A stretch of DNA of 6,434 nt, from NCBI GenBank assembly GCA_949878535.1, contig CATLAS010000057.1:1-6434 (forward strand), written 5' to 3'. The position numbers and the translations under genes were made by a program. Shown one piece after another: positions 6,308 through 6,434 of the stretch. The notes beneath the pieces were generated by a model, which saw only the letters and a list, made by a program, of their open reading frames with translations, did not search any database and was not told the DNA's origin. This stretch comes from an uncultured Eubacteriales bacterium (GTDB lineage: Bacteria; Bacillota; Clostridia; Oscillospirales; CAG-272). The number at the start of each line of letters is the position of its first letter. The first letter of the stretch is position 1.

Positions 6308-6434
6308 TCAGTTTTTACCAGCAAGCATGAGGCGGAGCTGTGTTACATCGGCGGGAGTAATTCTGCCGTTTCCATCTACATCAGCTGCCGCACGCTGTGC
6401 ATCGGTAGGTACTTCTCCTTCCGGAAGCTTGCCA
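6308..6434 (-). CDS. C-terminal dockerin-type repeat of a truncated protein (partial)
   Basis: Reading on the minus strand from the window edge, 41 codons precede a TGA stop at 6308-6310. They encode a short linker (KLPEGEVPTDAQRAA) and then ADVDGNGRITPADVTQLRLML followed by AGKN (the loop is DVDGNGRITPAD). This is a type I dockerin calcium-binding loop with Asp at positions 1, 3 and 12 and Asn at 5, followed by the usual amphipathic helix. Dockerins have two such repeats; the GKL at the edge probably ends the first. The domain normally docks an extracellular enzyme or surface protein onto a cohesin-bearing scaffoldin. The rest of the protein, including any catalytic domain, lies beyond the right edge, so its function cannot be told. 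The gene is convergent with the ABC operon. Confidence 0.82.
   Translation of the reverse strand, partial: GKLPEGEVPTDAQRAAADVDGNGRITPADVTQLRLMLAGKN

Overview
The window looks like a chromosomal segment of a low-to-moderate-GC Gram-positive gut-type clostridium, most likely of the Oscillospiraceae/Ruminococcaceae. The reasons are strong AAGGAGG-type ribosome binding sites, use of TTG and GTG starts, a Firmicutes-style MreB, a dockerin repeat at the right edge, and a small palindromic repeat of a kind I associate with that family. The lineage is inference; no rRNA or tRNA gene is present to fix it.

Layout. Positions 1-389 hold no gene: an A/T-rich palindrome, a roughly 170-bp MITE-like inverted-repeat element (98-265), a decayed piece of a related repeat (287-313), and the terminator of the next gene (343-370). 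A stand-alone MreB-family actin homologue is encoded on the minus strand (390-1430). A 325-bp divergent intergenic region (1431-1755) follows, carrying a promoter for each direction, palindromes and a leader stem-loop. Then comes a tightly packed four-gene plus-strand operon (1756-6244): an ABC ATPase, an ABC-2-type permease, a GldG-like extracytoplasmic protein and a DUF4340 membrane-anchored protein. It ends at a perfect 14-bp hairpin (6248-6279) that can serve both strands, because a convergent minus-strand gene enters from the right edge with its C-terminal dockerin-type calcium-binding repeat (6308-6434).

How the genes fit together. The four operon products look like one membrane complex. 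The ATPase and the permease form the ABC core. The GldG-like protein (one membrane helix at each end, large outside domain) and the DUF4340 protein (one N-terminal anchor, outside domain) would be its extracytoplasmic partners. This architecture is related to the GldA/GldF/GldG set of gliding Bacteroidetes, but its substrate in Firmicutes is, to my knowledge, not established and gliding should not be inferred. The divergent MreB gene organises cell-wall elongation, so an envelope-related role for the ABC system is an attractive but unproven guess.

The clearest points for follow-up are the charge-segregated C-terminal tail of the ATPase, the internal duplication of the DUF4340 protein, the tyrosine-rich stretch of the GldG-like protein, the repeat element with its neighbouring relic, and the truncated dockerin protein.
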